DNA of 64,000 bases from Nocardioides terrigena (GCF_003047265.1 NZ_PZYY01000006.1:186001-250000), one strand, 5' to 3'; shown: positions 33,712-42,801, counted from the first letter of the stretch. The notes: generated by a model from the sequence alone, not told the origin. A program made the numbers and translations.

Positions 33712-34182
33712 ATGTACACCAGCAGCAGACGCAGCATGCACCCCACCGATGTGGTCGCCCGCATCATGGTGTGGCCGGTGGCCACCGTGCCCGGTGAGGC
33801 CTCCCTGCGGGAGGTCGCGGAGTCGCTCGCAGCCGACGGCATCGGTGCCGTGGGCGTCGTCGAGAACGGCCACCTGGCCGGCGTCGTGTCCGAGCGCGAC
33901 GTCGTCAACCACCTCGCGCAGGGGGCGAACCCGGAGCACGTGACGGCCGCCGAGATGATGACCACCGACCTGGTGACCGCCCACCAGGACGACCCGATCC
34001 TCGACACGGCGCGGCGGATGCTCGAGGCGGAGATCCGGCACCTGCCGGTCGTCGACGAGGACAAGATCGCCGGCTTCGTGTCGATGCGTGACATCTTCGC
34101 GGTGCTCCTCGACGTCGCGTCGCACGAGGAGGACGTGGTGGTGGTCCCGAGCGGGACCCGGGTCGTGGTGCGGCAGGAGTGA
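33712..34182 (+). CDS. Two-CBS-domain protein
   Basis: 156 residues holding a tandem CBS pair: first domain ~15-75 (VARIMVWPVATV, DGIGAVGVVENGHLAGVVSERDVV), second ~80-140 (EIRHLPVVDEDKIAGFVSMRDI). Such stand-alone pairs bind adenine nucleotides and tune partner proteins. GGAGG lies seven bases before the ATG at 33712. The downstream genes for a sulfite-oxidase-like protein and a flavin reductase are on the same strand, 66 bases away, so a shared transcript and a regulatory link are possible. Confidence 0.9.
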   Translation: MYTSSRRSMHPTDVVARIMVWPVATVPGEASLREVAESLAADGIGAVGVVENGHLAGVVSERDVVNHLAQGANPEHVTAAEMMTTDLVTAHQDDPILDTARRMLEAEIRHLPVVDEDKIAGFVSMRDIFAVLLDVASHEEDVVVVPSGTRVVVRQE

Positions 34183-34248
34183 GGTCGCGCCCGCGTAGGC
34201 TGCCGTCGAGCACGACCTCGGCCCACACCGCCCACGAGGAGGCGCCCG

Positions 34249-34860
34249 ATGCCGGTGACGCGAGGCTTCTTCCGACGTCGACCCGACGGCCCGGCGGGCC
34301 GCCTGCCTCCCGGGCAGTACGACGTCGGCGGCAACTGGCCGGTCCTGACGGCCGAGGCCACCCCGCGGATCGACCGCGAGTCCTGGACCCTGGGTGTCGA
34401 CGGTCTCGTGGACCGGCCGACGACCTGGACGTGGGACGAGGTGCAGCAGCTGCCGGGGTCGACGTACCGCGGTGACATCCACTGCGTGACGACCTGGTCG
34501 AAGTTCGACGTGGTGTTCGGCGGGGTGTCGGTCGACAGCCTGCTCCAGGCCGTCGGGCCGCAGGCGGAGGCGGGGTTCGTGATGGCCCACTCCACGACCG
34601 GCTACACGACCAACCTGCCGTTGGCCGACGTCACCGGCGGCAAGGCGTGGGTCGTGTGGGAGTACGACGGGCGACCGCTGACCCCGGAGCACGGAGGCCC
34701 GGTGCGGCTGCTGGTCCCGCACCTCTACTTCTGGAAGTCCGCGAAGTGGATCAGCCGCCTCGAGCTGACGGCGGAGGACCGCCCCGGGTTCTGGGAGCAG
34801 AACGGCTACCACGACCGCGGGGACCCGTGGCTCGAGCAGCGCTACCAGGGTGATCCGTGA
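34249..34860 (+). CDS. Small sulfite-oxidase-like molybdopterin oxidoreductase
   Basis: 203 residues, covering only the molybdopterin-binding domain without the dimerisation domain, as in the YedY/MsrP-like or SuOx-like short proteins of actinobacteria. The Mo-ligand Cys is in DIHCVTTWSKFD. Substrate-domain blocks AHSTTGYTTNLPL, LTPEHGGPVRLLVPHLYFWKSAKW and WISRLEL follow. No Tat signal is present, so it is cytoplasmic. Its stop overlaps the GTG of the next gene by four bases (GTGA), which pairs it with a flavin reductase that could supply or accept electrons. The substrate is unknown. Confidence 0.88.
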   Translation: MPVTRGFFRRRPDGPAGRLPPGQYDVGGNWPVLTAEATPRIDRESWTLGVDGLVDRPTTWTWDEVQQLPGSTYRGDIHCVTTWSKFDVVFGGVSVDSLLQAVGPQAEAGFVMAHSTTGYTTNLPLADVTGGKAWVVWEYDGRPLTPEHGGPVRLLVPHLYFWKSAKWISRLELTAEDRPGFWEQNGYHDRGDPWLEQRYQGDP

Positions 34861-35579
34861 GCGGGGACGAGTCCTTCGAGCCGGGCGGCACGGGTGCGAC
34901 GGCGTGGACGACCGGGCGCATCATCACCAAGGACCTCCCCGCCCCGCACCTCGTGCGGCTCCGCATGCACATCGAGGACCGGCAACGCCACTGGCCCGGA
35001 CAGCACTACCTCATCCGGTTGCGCGCCCCCGATGACTACACGGCCCAGCGGTCCTACTCGGTCGCGTCCGACGACAGCGACCCGCTCGTGGAGTTCCTCG
35101 TCGAGAGGCTGCCGGGCGGGGAGGTCTCGGAGTTCCTCGCCGACGTTGCCGAGGTCGGCGACGTCCTCGAGCTGCGCGGCCCGATCGGGCGCTGGTTCAG
35201 GTGGGACACCCAAACCCCGGCGGTGTGCCTGGTCGGCGGCACCGGCGTCGTACCGGCGGTCGCCATGCTGCGTGCGGCGCGACACCTCGGCCGTTCGGAC
35301 CTGCTTCGTGTGATGGCCGTCGGGCGCAGCCCCGAGGAGCTGCCGTACGCCGAGGAGCTCGCGCAGGCGGGCGCCGCGATCGCCTTCACCCGTCATCCCA
35401 CGAGCGACCGACCGGCAGGCCCCCCGACCGAGGCTGAGATCACCCCGCTCCTTGCCGGTGCAGACGTCGCGTACGTCTGCGGCTCCGCCCGGTTCGCCGA
35501 GTTCGCCGAGAACCTCCTGGTCGAGTCGGGCATGGGTGCCGAGGCGATCCGGGTCGAGAGGTTCGGCGTCACCGGCTGA
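34857..35579 (+). CDS. Ferredoxin-NADP reductase-like FAD/NAD(P)H oxidoreductase
   Basis: 240 residues, FNR fold without an iron-sulfur domain. FAD-binding motif RSYSVASDD, the GGEVSEFL segment, the NAD(P)-binding GGTGVVPAVAMLRAAR and the C-terminal YVCGSARFAEFAENLL are visible. It starts with the GTG overlapping the stop of the molybdoenzyme, so the two are translationally coupled and likely form one redox system in which this protein passes electrons from or to NAD(P)H. Convergent with the GNAT/acyl-CoA-synthetase gene ten bases away. Confidence 0.9.
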   Translation: MSGDESFEPGGTGATAWTTGRIITKDLPAPHLVRLRMHIEDRQRHWPGQHYLIRLRAPDDYTAQRSYSVASDDSDPLVEFLVERLPGGEVSEFLADVAEVGDVLELRGPIGRWFRWDTQTPAVCLVGGTGVVPAVAMLRAARHLGRSDLLRVMAVGRSPEELPYAEELAQAGAAIAFTRHPTSDRPAGPPTEAEITPLLAGADVAYVCGSARFAEFAENLLVESGMGAEAIRVERFGVTG

Positions 35580-35589
35580 GCCACGGTCG

Positions 35590-38277
35590 TCAGGAGCGGA
35601 GCCGCCGCGGGACGCCGGTGTCGAGCTCGGGCGGCTCGGCGATGCGCACCTTCACGTCGACGCAGAAGATCCCGTGCGCGGTGAGGACCACGGGCTCGAG
35701 CGTGAGGTCCGCGACGTGGGGCACGTCGACGGCGAGCCGACCCACGGACATCAACAGCGCCTCGAGCGGTGCCAGGTCCACCTCCTCCAGGCCGTGGTGG
35801 CCGACCAGCTGCGGCCAGATCCGGAGGGCACGCACGGCGCGGGCGGCGTCGGCCGCCTCGACGGGCGGCAGCAGGAGCACCTCCTCGGCCCAGGTGCCGA
35901 CCGGTCCCGGGGCCCCTGCGCCGACCCCGACCAGCGGGCCGAGCTGCGGGTCGCGCACGAGGCCCACCGAGACGACGTGCCCGAGCACCAGCGGCTGCAC
36001 CAGCACGTCGACGCGGTCGTGGCCCAGCTCCTCGGCGAAGCTCCGTACGGCGTCGGCGACGTCGCTGCCGGTGCGCACGTCGATCCGGACCAGGCCGCGG
36101 TCGGACTTGTGCAGCACCGTCGGGTCGGCCACCTTGACGGCCACCGGGTAGCCGATCTCCGCCGCGACCGCCTCCGCCTCCTCGGGTCCGGCGGCGAGCC
36201 GGCCGACGAGGTGGATGCCGTACGGCGCCAGCAGCTCGGTCTGCGCGGAGGGCGCGAGCCACTCCGGCTCGCCGCTGCGTGCGGCCAGTCGTGCTCGCAC
36301 CCAGGTCCGGGCGTGGACACCGCGGGTGCCGAGCTCGACCTCCGGCCGGTCCGCCGGCACGCGTCGCCACGCGGCGTACCGCATGGCCCGACCCAGTGCC
36401 CCGGTCGCCGCATCGGTCGTGCGGAAGACGGTGACGCCCGGGAGGCCGCGAGCCGCGTCGAACGCGGCGCCGGGGGTGACGAGGAGCAGCGGGACGTCTG
36501 CGCCCGAGGGCCGCGCCTGCCCGACGGCCGCGAACAGCGCGTCGCGGTCGGTGAGCCGGTTGGCGACGAGCAGGACCAGGACGGCGTCGGCCTGGCCGGC
36601 CTCGAGCACGCCACGCAGCGCGGCCGTGAGCTGCCCGGGCGTGACATCGGCTCCCAGGTCGACCGGGTTGCGGACGTCGACCGCGCCGGGGACCTCGGCG
36701 CGCAGCGCGGCGGCCAGCTCGGCGGAGGTCGGGCTGACGATCATGCCCTGCAGGTCGGCGCGGTCGGTCGTGAGCGCGCCCACGCCACCCGTGTTGGAGA
36801 CGATGCACACCCGGAGCCCGGCGGGGAGCGGCTGCTCCACGAGCAGCAGCGCGGTCTCGGTCAGCTCGGCGCCGGTCCGGCAGGCGATCACCCCGGACTG
36901 GTCGAGCAGCGCATCGACGCCCACCCCGACGGTGGAGGCGACCGTCGGGTCCCGACGGGCCCGGGACCGGCCACCGATCACGGCCAGCAGCGGCTTCTGC
37001 TCGGCGAATCGGCGAGCGGTGCGGGCGAACTTGAGGGCGTTGCCGAACGACTCCAGGTAGAGCGCGCCGGCCGCGACGCCGTCGTCGTCCATCCATGCGG
37101 CCAACAGGTCGTTGCTGGACACGTCGACCTTGTCGCCCAGGGAGACGAAGGACTGCACGCCGAGGCCCACGTCGCGGGCGAGGTCGAGCAGCGCGAAGCC
37201 CATGCCGCCGGACTGGGAGGCCACCGCCAGGCCGCCGACCTCGGGCACGTCGTGGAGCAGCGTCGCGTTGAGGCCGTCACCGTTGTCCAGGACGCCCTGT
37301 GAGTTGGGGCCGACCAGGCGCAGGCTGTGCGCGCGGGCGATCCCCAGCAGCTCCAGGCGCCGCTCGTCGCTGCCGGTGCCGGAGAACCCGGACGAGACGA
37401 CCACGGCGGCGCCCGCGCCGTTGGCGGCCGCGTCGCGGAGCACGTCGGCCACCCCGTCGGCCGGAACGGCGACGACGACCAGGTCGACCGGGCCGTCGAG
37501 GTCGCCGAGGCTGCGGGTGGTGGGGAGGCCGTCGATGAGGTCCGCCTCGGGGTGGATCACGTGGAGCGACCCGGCGTACGACGAGCTGCGGATCGCCTCG
37601 AGCACGCCGTGGCCGAAGCCGCCCGCGGAGCGTCGTACGCCGACGACCGCCACGCTGGTCGGGTGGAGCAGCGGGCGGAGGGACCGTGCTGCGGCACTCC
37701 ACTCCCGCCGGTCGGCGGCCTCCACGGCCTCGCGGGAGACGTCCGTGCGCAGCTCGACCTCCACCTCGCCGGCCACCGTCTTGCGGGTCGCAGCGAACCC
37801 GGCCGCGCGGAAGACGCGCAGCATGCCGTAGTTGTCGCCGAGGACCTCGGCCTCGAACCGGCTGACGCCGTGGCGCCGGCCGAGGGCGGCGAGGTGCTCG
37901 AGCAGCAGGCTCCCCAGACCGCGGCCCCGGTCCTGGTCGGCGATCAGGAAGGCCACCTCGGCCCTGTCCGGGGAGAGCAGCTCGGCGGTCGCCAGCCCGG
38001 CGACGCGGCCGCGGACGAGCGCGACCAGCGCCGCCGACGCGGTGTTGTCCGGGGCGAAGAGGTGGTCGACGTAGAGCCGACCGGCTTCACGGCTGGGGGA
38101 GAAGAACCGCAGCCGCAACGTGTCCTCCGAGACCGACTCGTGCAGCTCGAGGACGGCGTCGCGGTCCTCCGCGGTCGCGGACCGGATCACGGCGATCGTG
38201 CCGTCGGCCAGCAGCACGTCCGCCGGCTCGGCTCGCCAGTCCCGCGGGGCGACGGTCGGGGCAGCCTCGGAGGTCAC
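35590..38277 (-). CDS. GNAT acetyltransferase fused to NDP-forming acyl-CoA synthetase-like domains
   Basis: 895 residues. Residues ~25-170 are a GNAT acetyltransferase (AFLIADQDRGRGLGSLLLEHL provides the acetyl-CoA loop). Then come a CoA-binding Rossmann domain (SVAVVGVRRSAGGFGHGV), succinyl-CoA-ligase-like domains (SQSGGMGFALLDLARDVG) and a C-terminal ATP-grasp part (YPVAVKVADPTVLHKSDRGL). This is the architecture of actinobacterial protein acetyltransferases related to Pat, which acetylate acyl-CoA synthetases and other enzymes. I recall actinobacterial forms with GNAT in front, versus at the end in Salmonella Pat. GTG start at 38277. It lies 51 bases after catC on the same strand, so readthrough from the catechol operon is possible. 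Confidence 0.9.
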   Translation of the reverse strand: MTSEAAPTVAPRDWRAEPADVLLADGTIAVIRSATAEDRDAVLELHESVSEDTLRLRFFSPSREAGRLYVDHLFAPDNTASAALVALVRGRVAGLATAELLSPDRAEVAFLIADQDRGRGLGSLLLEHLAALGRRHGVSRFEAEVLGDNYGMLRVFRAAGFAATRKTVAGEVEVELRTDVSREAVEAADRREWSAAARSLRPLLHPTSVAVVGVRRSAGGFGHGVLEAIRSSSYAGSLHVIHPEADLIDGLPTTRSLGDLDGPVDLVVVAVPADGVADVLRDAAANGAGAAVVVSSGFSGTGSDERRLELLGIARAHSLRLVGPNSQGVLDNGDGLNATLLHDVPEVGGLAVASQSGGMGFALLDLARDVGLGVQSFVSLGDKVDVSSNDLLAAWMDDDGVAAGALYLESFGNALKFARTARRFAEQKPLLAVIGGRSRARRDPTVASTVGVGVDALLDQSGVIACRTGAELTETALLLVEQPLPAGLRVCIVSNTGGVGALTTDRADLQGMIVSPTSAELAAALRAEVPGAVDVRNPVDLGADVTPGQLTAALRGVLEAGQADAVLVLLVANRLTDRDALFAAVGQARPSGADVPLLLVTPGAAFDAARGLPGVTVFRTTDAATGALGRAMRYAAWRRVPADRPEVELGTRGVHARTWVRARLAARSGEPEWLAPSAQTELLAPYGIHLVGRLAAGPEEAEAVAAEIGYPVAVKVADPTVLHKSDRGLVRIDVRTGSDVADAVRSFAEELGHDRVDVLVQPLVLGHVVSVGLVRDPQLGPLVGVGAGAPGPVGTWAEEVLLLPPVEAADAARAVRALRIWPQLVGHHGLEEVDLAPLEALLMSVGRLAVDVPHVADLTLEPVVLTAHGIFCVDVKVRIAEPPELDTGVPRRLRS

Positions 38278-38328
38278 GTCACCAACGTGTCAGAGCCGGC
38301 GACGGCGTGCCAGCCTCCTGCGGGCTGA

Positions 38329-38610
38329 TCAGGCGTGCACGTCGCTGGGGTGGGTGGCCAGCGGTGTCACGGTGATCGTCATGTGCGGGAACAGCGGCAG
38401 GCCGGAGAGCAGGTCGTGCAGCTCGTCGTTGGACCGCACGTCGAAGACCGAGTAGTTGGCGTACTCGCCCACGACCCGCCAGATGTGCGGCCACGAACCG
38501 GCACGCTGGAGCTCCTGGCTGTAGGCCTTCTCGCGGGCGAGGAGGTCGGCGCGCTCATGCCCGACCAGGGTGTCGGGCAGGGCGACGTCCATCCGGACGA
38601 GGAAGAGCAC
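38329..38610 (-). CDS. catC: Muconolactone delta-isomerase
   Basis: 93 residues, the normal size for this small decameric enzyme. It converts muconolactone to 3-oxoadipate enol-lactone. The N-terminal MLFLVRMDVALP, the W(R)VVGEYANYSVFDV segment and the LPLFPHMTITVTPLATHPS tail match the family. GTG start. It follows catA by five bases and ends the catR-catB-catA-catC operon. With catB and catA it completes the first half of catechol ortho-cleavage. Confidence 0.95.
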   Translation of the reverse strand: MLFLVRMDVALPDTLVGHERADLLAREKAYSQELQRAGSWPHIWRVVGEYANYSVFDVRSNDELHDLLSGLPLFPHMTITVTPLATHPSDVHA

Positions 38611-38615
38611 CGTGA

Positions 38616-39479
38616 TCAGCCCTTCGCCGGGTCGAGCACGAAGTCGTAGCGCACGCTGGCCGTGCCGTCGTCGTGGGTGGTCGGGTCGAGGACGAGCTCC
38701 GGCTTGACCGCCGAGGCGATGTCGTCGTCGTTGTGCTCGTCACCGGGGAAGTACAGCTGGGCGGTGAGGAGCTCGTGCCCGGGTGCGGACACCTTGACGT
38801 GCAGGTGCGCCGGGCGCCATGCGTGCCATCCGGCAGCCTTGATGAGCTTGCCGCAGGAGCCGTCGGTGGGGATCTGGTACGGCGCGGGCTGGATCGTGTG
38901 GATCTCGAACGTGCCGTCCTCACCGGTGGTGAAGCTGCCGCGGAGGTTCCACTCCGGGATCCCGGGGGCGAACTGCGAGTAGAAGCCGTCGGCGTCGGCG
39001 TGCCAGAGCTCGACCTTGGCGCCGCCGAGCGCGCTCCCGTCGGTGGAGGTGATGCGGCCGGACCACGCCAGGGGGGTGCCGCCCTCGCCGTCACGCATGG
39101 GGATGGTCCCGTGGGCACCCTGTTCCGGGGCGCCGGGCACGTAGTAGGGGCCCTCGATGGAGCCCTTGTTTCCCTCGCGGTGCTCGGTGTTGACGTCCTC
39201 CACGACGTGCTCGAGCCACACGTCGAGGAACAGCGGCCATTCGCCGTCCTCCCCGACGCCGATCATCCACGCCTTGAGGGCGTTGAACTCGTCGTAGGTG
39301 ACCTTGTGCTTGCGCACCGTGGCGTAGACGGCGTCGAGGACCTCGCGGGCCAGCGCGTCCACGCGCTCGGCGGGGACGTCCTTGACGGCGTCGTACGGCG
39401 ACTTGTCGGTGTGGAACCGCTCGGTCGCGCTCGTTCCGGAGGAGGCCGCCGAGGCGGTCTCGTCGATCGTGCTGCTCAT
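38616..39479 (-). CDS. catA: Catechol 1,2-dioxygenase
   Basis: 287 residues, intradiol ring-cleavage dioxygenase. Non-heme Fe(III) ligands are visible as Tyr in GPYYVPG, Tyr in [10 protein letters not shown] and the two His of RPAHLHVKV. The N-terminal helical linker (residues ~20-110) is the dimerisation domain typical of catechol 1,2-dioxygenases. It opens catechol to cis,cis-muconate. GAGGAG precedes the ATG. It sits between catB and catC. A clear paralogue lies at 45011-45871 behind the monooxygenase gene, so this one is assigned to catechol by operon context. Confidence 0.95.
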   Translation of the reverse strand: MSSTIDETASAASSGTSATERFHTDKSPYDAVKDVPAERVDALAREVLDAVYATVRKHKVTYDEFNALKAWMIGVGEDGEWPLFLDVWLEHVVEDVNTEHREGNKGSIEGPYYVPGAPEQGAHGTIPMRDGEGGTPLAWSGRITSTDGSALGGAKVELWHADADGFYSQFAPGIPEWNLRGSFTTGEDGTFEIHTIQPAPYQIPTDGSCGKLIKAAGWHAWRPAHLHVKVSAPGHELLTAQLYFPGDEHNDDDIASAVKPELVLDPTTHDDGTASVRYDFVLDPAKG

Positions 39480-39537
39480 GATGGTGCTCCTCGACGTGGG
39501 GGAGGTGGGGGAGATGGATGGGGGTGCGGGTGGTGCG

Positions 39538-40638
39538 TCAGCTCTGTCGGTAGTGCGCGAGCTTGTCCGGATCGATGACGGCGCCCAGACCGGGACCGGG
39601 CCGCACGACGAGCTCGCCGCCGCGGATGTCCAGCGGCTCCGCCAGGAGGTCGTCGGACATGTCGAGGAAGTTGGACAGCTCGCCGGGGCGACGTGACGTC
39701 AGCTCGAACGCCGAGCCGAACGCGACCGAGCACAGCGAGCCGAGCTGGCCGTCGATCTGGTTGCCCATGACCACCTCGATCCCCAGACCCTCGGCGAGGT
39801 GGTGCACCCGCTTGCTGGTGGTGAATCCGGTCCGGGCAGTCTTGATGCTGGCGGCCGTGGCCGAGCCGCCGAGGATCTCGCGGGTCAGCTCGGCCGGGGT
39901 CACGACGGACTCGTCGGCGATGAACGGCACGTCGAGCTGCTTGACCAGCCAGCGCCGGCCCACCACGTCGTCGGCGGGGCACAGCTCCTCGGCGAACACG
40001 AGCCCGAGATCGGCCATGTCCTTCATCGCGCGAGCCGACTCGGAGGCGGACCAGCCGCGGTTGCCGTCGACATAGAGCTCGATGTCGTCGCCGAGCCCGA
40101 CCCGCAGCGCCCGGACCACGGCGGTGTCGAGGCTGGCGGGACGACGGCCGACCTTCACCTTGAACGTCGTGATGCCGTACGTGTCTCGCATCCGCTCCGC
40201 CTCGTCCACCATGGCGGCGGGCTCGTCGAAGCCGAGCATGTGGGAGACGCGCATCCGGTCCGTGTAGCCACCGAGCAGATCGGTGACGCTGTAGCCCAGG
40301 GACTGGCCGAGTGCGTCCCAGATCGCCATGTCCAGCGCGGACTTGGCGGTCGGGTTGCCGACGGTACGCGACAGCTGGGCGTGGATCTGCTCGCGCTCCA
40401 TGAGGTCGAGGCCCATGACCTGCGGGGCGAAGATGCCCCCGATCACCGCCATGATGCCGGCCTGGGTCTCGCCATAGGTGAAGGGACGAGGCGGCGCCTC
40501 GGCCACTCCCACGACCCCCTCATCGGTGGTGACGCGGACCAGGACGTGCTCGGCGACGTGCACCTCACCGCTGGCGAACTTGAGCGGCTTGGCGTACGGA
40601 ATCGCGAACGGGATGGCTTCGACGTGGGTGATCTTCAT
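39538..40638 (-). CDS. catB: Muconate cycloisomerase
   Basis: 366 residues, enolase superfamily. The catalytic Lys pair is in TFKVKVGRR, metal ligands are in LYVDGNRGW, FAEELCP and FIADES, and a second Lys lies in SIKTARTG. It cyclises cis,cis-muconate to muconolactone. Its ATG overlaps the catR stop by one base (TGATG), so regulator and enzyme are co-translated, an uncommon order given that catR is usually divergent. A 58-base gap with G-rich repeats separates it from catA. Confidence 0.94.
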   Translation of the reverse strand: MKITHVEAIPFAIPYAKPLKFASGEVHVAEHVLVRVTTDEGVVGVAEAPPRPFTYGETQAGIMAVIGGIFAPQVMGLDLMEREQIHAQLSRTVGNPTAKSALDMAIWDALGQSLGYSVTDLLGGYTDRMRVSHMLGFDEPAAMVDEAERMRDTYGITTFKVKVGRRPASLDTAVVRALRVGLGDDIELYVDGNRGWSASESARAMKDMADLGLVFAEELCPADDVVGRRWLVKQLDVPFIADESVVTPAELTREILGGSATAASIKTARTGFTTSKRVHHLAEGLGIEVVMGNQIDGQLGSLCSVAFGSAFELTSRRPGELSNFLDMSDDLLAEPLDIRGGELVVRPGPGLGAVIDPDKLAHYRQS

Positions 40639-41588
40639 CAGGTGACCTCATGTGCGGGGCTGGTGGTGGAGTCATCGGGAGTGGTGGAGGGGTCGGTGGA
40701 GGAGGCGGCCGAGCGGTCGGCGGAGGCCAGGACCTCGAGGACGGCCAGTACGGCGGGGTTGGTCTCGTCGGAGCGCCAGGCGACGGCGAGCTCGACGGTG
40801 GCCGCGTCCGGGACGTCGCGGAAGACCACGCCGGCGAGCGGTGCGGCCCGGACGGAGGCAGGGACGAGGGCGACCCCGAGGTCGGCCGCGACCAGCGGGA
40901 GCAGCACCGAGATGCCGGCGGCCTCGTGCTCGCGGTGCGGCACGAAGCCGGCCGTGCGGCAGCTGCGCAGGACCGCGTCGTTGACGGCGGAGCTGGTCCC
41001 GGCGAAGAGGACGAACGGCTCGGCGCGCAGGTCGGACATCGAGACCTTCGGCGCGGTGGCCAGGCGGTGGTCGGCCGCCACGGCGAGCACCAGCGGCTCG
41101 GACTCGATGACCCGCAGGTGCAGTCCCTCGCCAGCCATGGGCGGTCGCAGCACACCCACGTCGAGGCGACCGTCGGTGAGCCCGTCGACCTGGGCTGGGG
41201 TCAGCAGGTCGGCGTGAATCTCCAGGGCGAGTCCGGGCAGCTCGCGCTTGACGATGCGGGCGATCCGGGGGAGCTGGGTGTGGGCCCCACTCCCCGTGAA
41301 GGCGACGCGGACGAGGCCCTGGCGACCCTCCGCGATGCGGCGTACACCTCGCACACTGTCGTCCACAGCCGCGAGTATCCGTGCGACCTCGCCCTGCAGG
41401 AACTCGCCGGCCGGGGTGAGCCGCACCTGGCGTGTGGTCCGGGTGAACAACGGGGTGCCGAGCTCGGTCTCCAGCTGGCGGATGGACTGCGAGAGTGCCG
41501 GCTGCGCCATGTGGAGCCGCTCGGCCGCGCGGCCGAAGTGGCGGGTCTCCGCCACGGCGGCGAAGTAGCGCAGGTGTCGCAGCTCCAC
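40638..41588 (-). CDS. catR: LysR-type regulator of the cat operon
   Basis: 316 residues. N-terminal winged helix (HFGRAAERLHMAQPALSQSI) and an effector domain, with a Ser/Thr/Pro-rich tail. GTG at 41588 has AGGAGAG upstream, giving the family start VELRHLRYFAAV. It is the first gene of catR-catB-catA-catC, so it would be auto-regulated together with its targets; the effector is probably cis,cis-muconate, as in known CatR. The symbol rests on context. Putative operators lie in the AT-rich spacer upstream. Confidence 0.88.
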   Translation of the reverse strand: MELRHLRYFAAVAETRHFGRAAERLHMAQPALSQSIRQLETELGTPLFTRTTRQVRLTPAGEFLQGEVARILAAVDDSVRGVRRIAEGRQGLVRVAFTGSGAHTQLPRIARIVKRELPGLALEIHADLLTPAQVDGLTDGRLDVGVLRPPMAGEGLHLRVIESEPLVLAVAADHRLATAPKVSMSDLRAEPFVLFAGTSSAVNDAVLRSCRTAGFVPHREHEAAGISVLLPLVAADLGVALVPASVRAAPLAGVVFRDVPDAATVELAVAWRSDETNPAVLAVLEVLASADRSAASSTDPSTTPDDSTTSPAHEVT

Positions 41589-41836
41589 CGGTCTCTCCTG
41601 ACCCTCGTCTCGGCTGTCACGGCTGTCGCGCCGTCCAGGGCTCGCCCCGAGTGGTGACACCGCTCACCCGGCGGGCGATTGGTTCACGGTAGGTCTGAAT
41701 ATTGAGCCAGCACAAGGACTCATTTACCGCGGATTGAGAGGTACGACCGATCAATGACCGCGCCGGCGACGACGACTCCGCGTTGCTGGCCCGGACGGTG
41801 CGGGCGCGTGGCCGGTTCGGGGCCGGAGCGGTCCCG
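41589..41836 (-). promoter_or_regulatory. Spacer between iclR-type gene and catR, likely cat operon promoter
   Basis: No gene is seen. An unusually AT-rich patch at about 41680-41745 holds TGAATATTGAG around an AATATT centre (41696-41706), then TGAGCC (41703-41708) and GGACTCA (41716-41722) as an imperfect inverted repeat. This position and base composition suit a LysR-type T-N11-A binding region and promoter for catR-catB-catA-catC. The remainder is GC-rich with no recognisable element. Confidence 0.5.
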
Positions 41837-42664
41837 TCAGAAGAAGCCGTCACGTGCCCCGGCGTCGAGGGCCCGGCGACCGGTGCTGACGAGGGCGAGG
41901 TCGCGGGTGATCGCACTGGCCACCTCCAGCAGGTGTGGGATCACCTCGTCGATCACGTGCTGCGCGTCCGTCCGCCCTCGCGAGGTCGAGTGGGCCAGCG
42001 CGGCCACCACGTTGCCCGACGGGTCGCGGACGGGGGTGGCGGCAGTCAGGAAACCGGGCTCGAGCTCCCCGTCCACGACGGCGAAGCCCTGCCGTCGCAC
42101 CTCGTGGAGCTCGTCACGAAAGCGCACCGGGTCGGTCACCGTGGTCGGGGTCAGCGCCGGCAGGCCCGCGGCGATGACCGCCTCGACGACCGAGGCGTCC
42201 GCCCACGCCACGAGCACGCGACCCATCGCGGTGGCGTGGGCCGGGAGTCGACTCCCGACGTCGACGTTGACGCTCAACACCCGACGCACCTGGACGCGCG
42301 CGACGTACACGACGTCCGTCCCGTCGAGCTGGGACAAGGAGGCCGACTCGTGCGTCAGCTCGGCCAGGCGCAGGAGGTGCGGATGCGACACCTCCGGCAC
42401 GTCGTGGGTCGCCGCGTAGAGCTGGCCGATCGTGAGCACCCGCGGGGTCACGGACCATCGCGACCCGGACGAGGCGACATAGCCGAGCTTCTGCAGGGTG
42501 AGCAGGATTCGCCGCACCGCGGGGCGGGACAGCCCGGTCTTCGCCGCCAGGTCCGCCAGCGAAGGTGCGGGCAGGTCGGCGTCGAACGCCATCAGCACCG
42601 CGAACCCGCGCTCGATGCTCTGGATGATGTCGCGGTCGTTGGCCTCGTCCTTCGGCTCACTCAT
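41837..42664 (-). CDS. IclR-family regulator
   Basis: 275 residues. N-terminal winged helix (SIERGFAVLMAFDAD, LADLAAKTGLSRPAVRRILLTL) and the C-terminal effector-binding domain (AHATAMGRVLVAW, GFAVVDGELEPG). This subgroup includes PcaR, CatR-like and PobR regulators of aromatic catabolism. Divergent from the flavin-reductase/monooxygenase operon, with a repeat-rich operator between them, so that operon and itself are the likely targets. Possible additional role at catR, which lies downstream on the same strand. Confidence 0.9.
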   Translation of the reverse strand: MSEPKDEANDRDIIQSIERGFAVLMAFDADLPAPSLADLAAKTGLSRPAVRRILLTLQKLGYVASSGSRWSVTPRVLTIGQLYAATHDVPEVSHPHLLRLAELTHESASLSQLDGTDVVYVARVQVRRVLSVNVDVGSRLPAHATAMGRVLVAWADASVVEAVIAAGLPALTPTTVTDPVRFRDELHEVRRQGFAVVDGELEPGFLTAATPVRDPSGNVVAALAHSTSRGRTDAQHVIDEVIPHLLEVASAITRDLALVSTGRRALDAGARDGFF

Positions 42665-42756
42665 CGGCAGGGCCGTCCAATCGTGCGCATCTGGGTATGG
42701 ATGGGGATGGTCTCACCTGTTGACGTGACCGTGTGACAGCGGCCACAGTCTGGTGA

Positions 42757-42788
42757 ACGCAAAGCGTGCAAAGCGTACGCAGAGCGTA
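42757..42788 (+). promoter_or_regulatory. Repeat-type operator in the IclR/monooxygenase divergent region
   Basis: Three tightly spaced copies of a GCAAAGCGT unit: 42759-42767, 42768-42776 and, with one change, GCAGAGCGT at 42779-42787. The first and third copies are also small palindromes (ACGC-AAA-GCGT and TACGC-AGA-GCGTA). They lie 14-43 bases before the flavin-reductase start. This is the arrangement expected for a tetrameric IclR regulator. A TTGACG hexamer lies upstream at 42720-42725. Confidence 0.55.
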
Positions 42789-42801
42789 CATGGAGGCTGA
42801 G

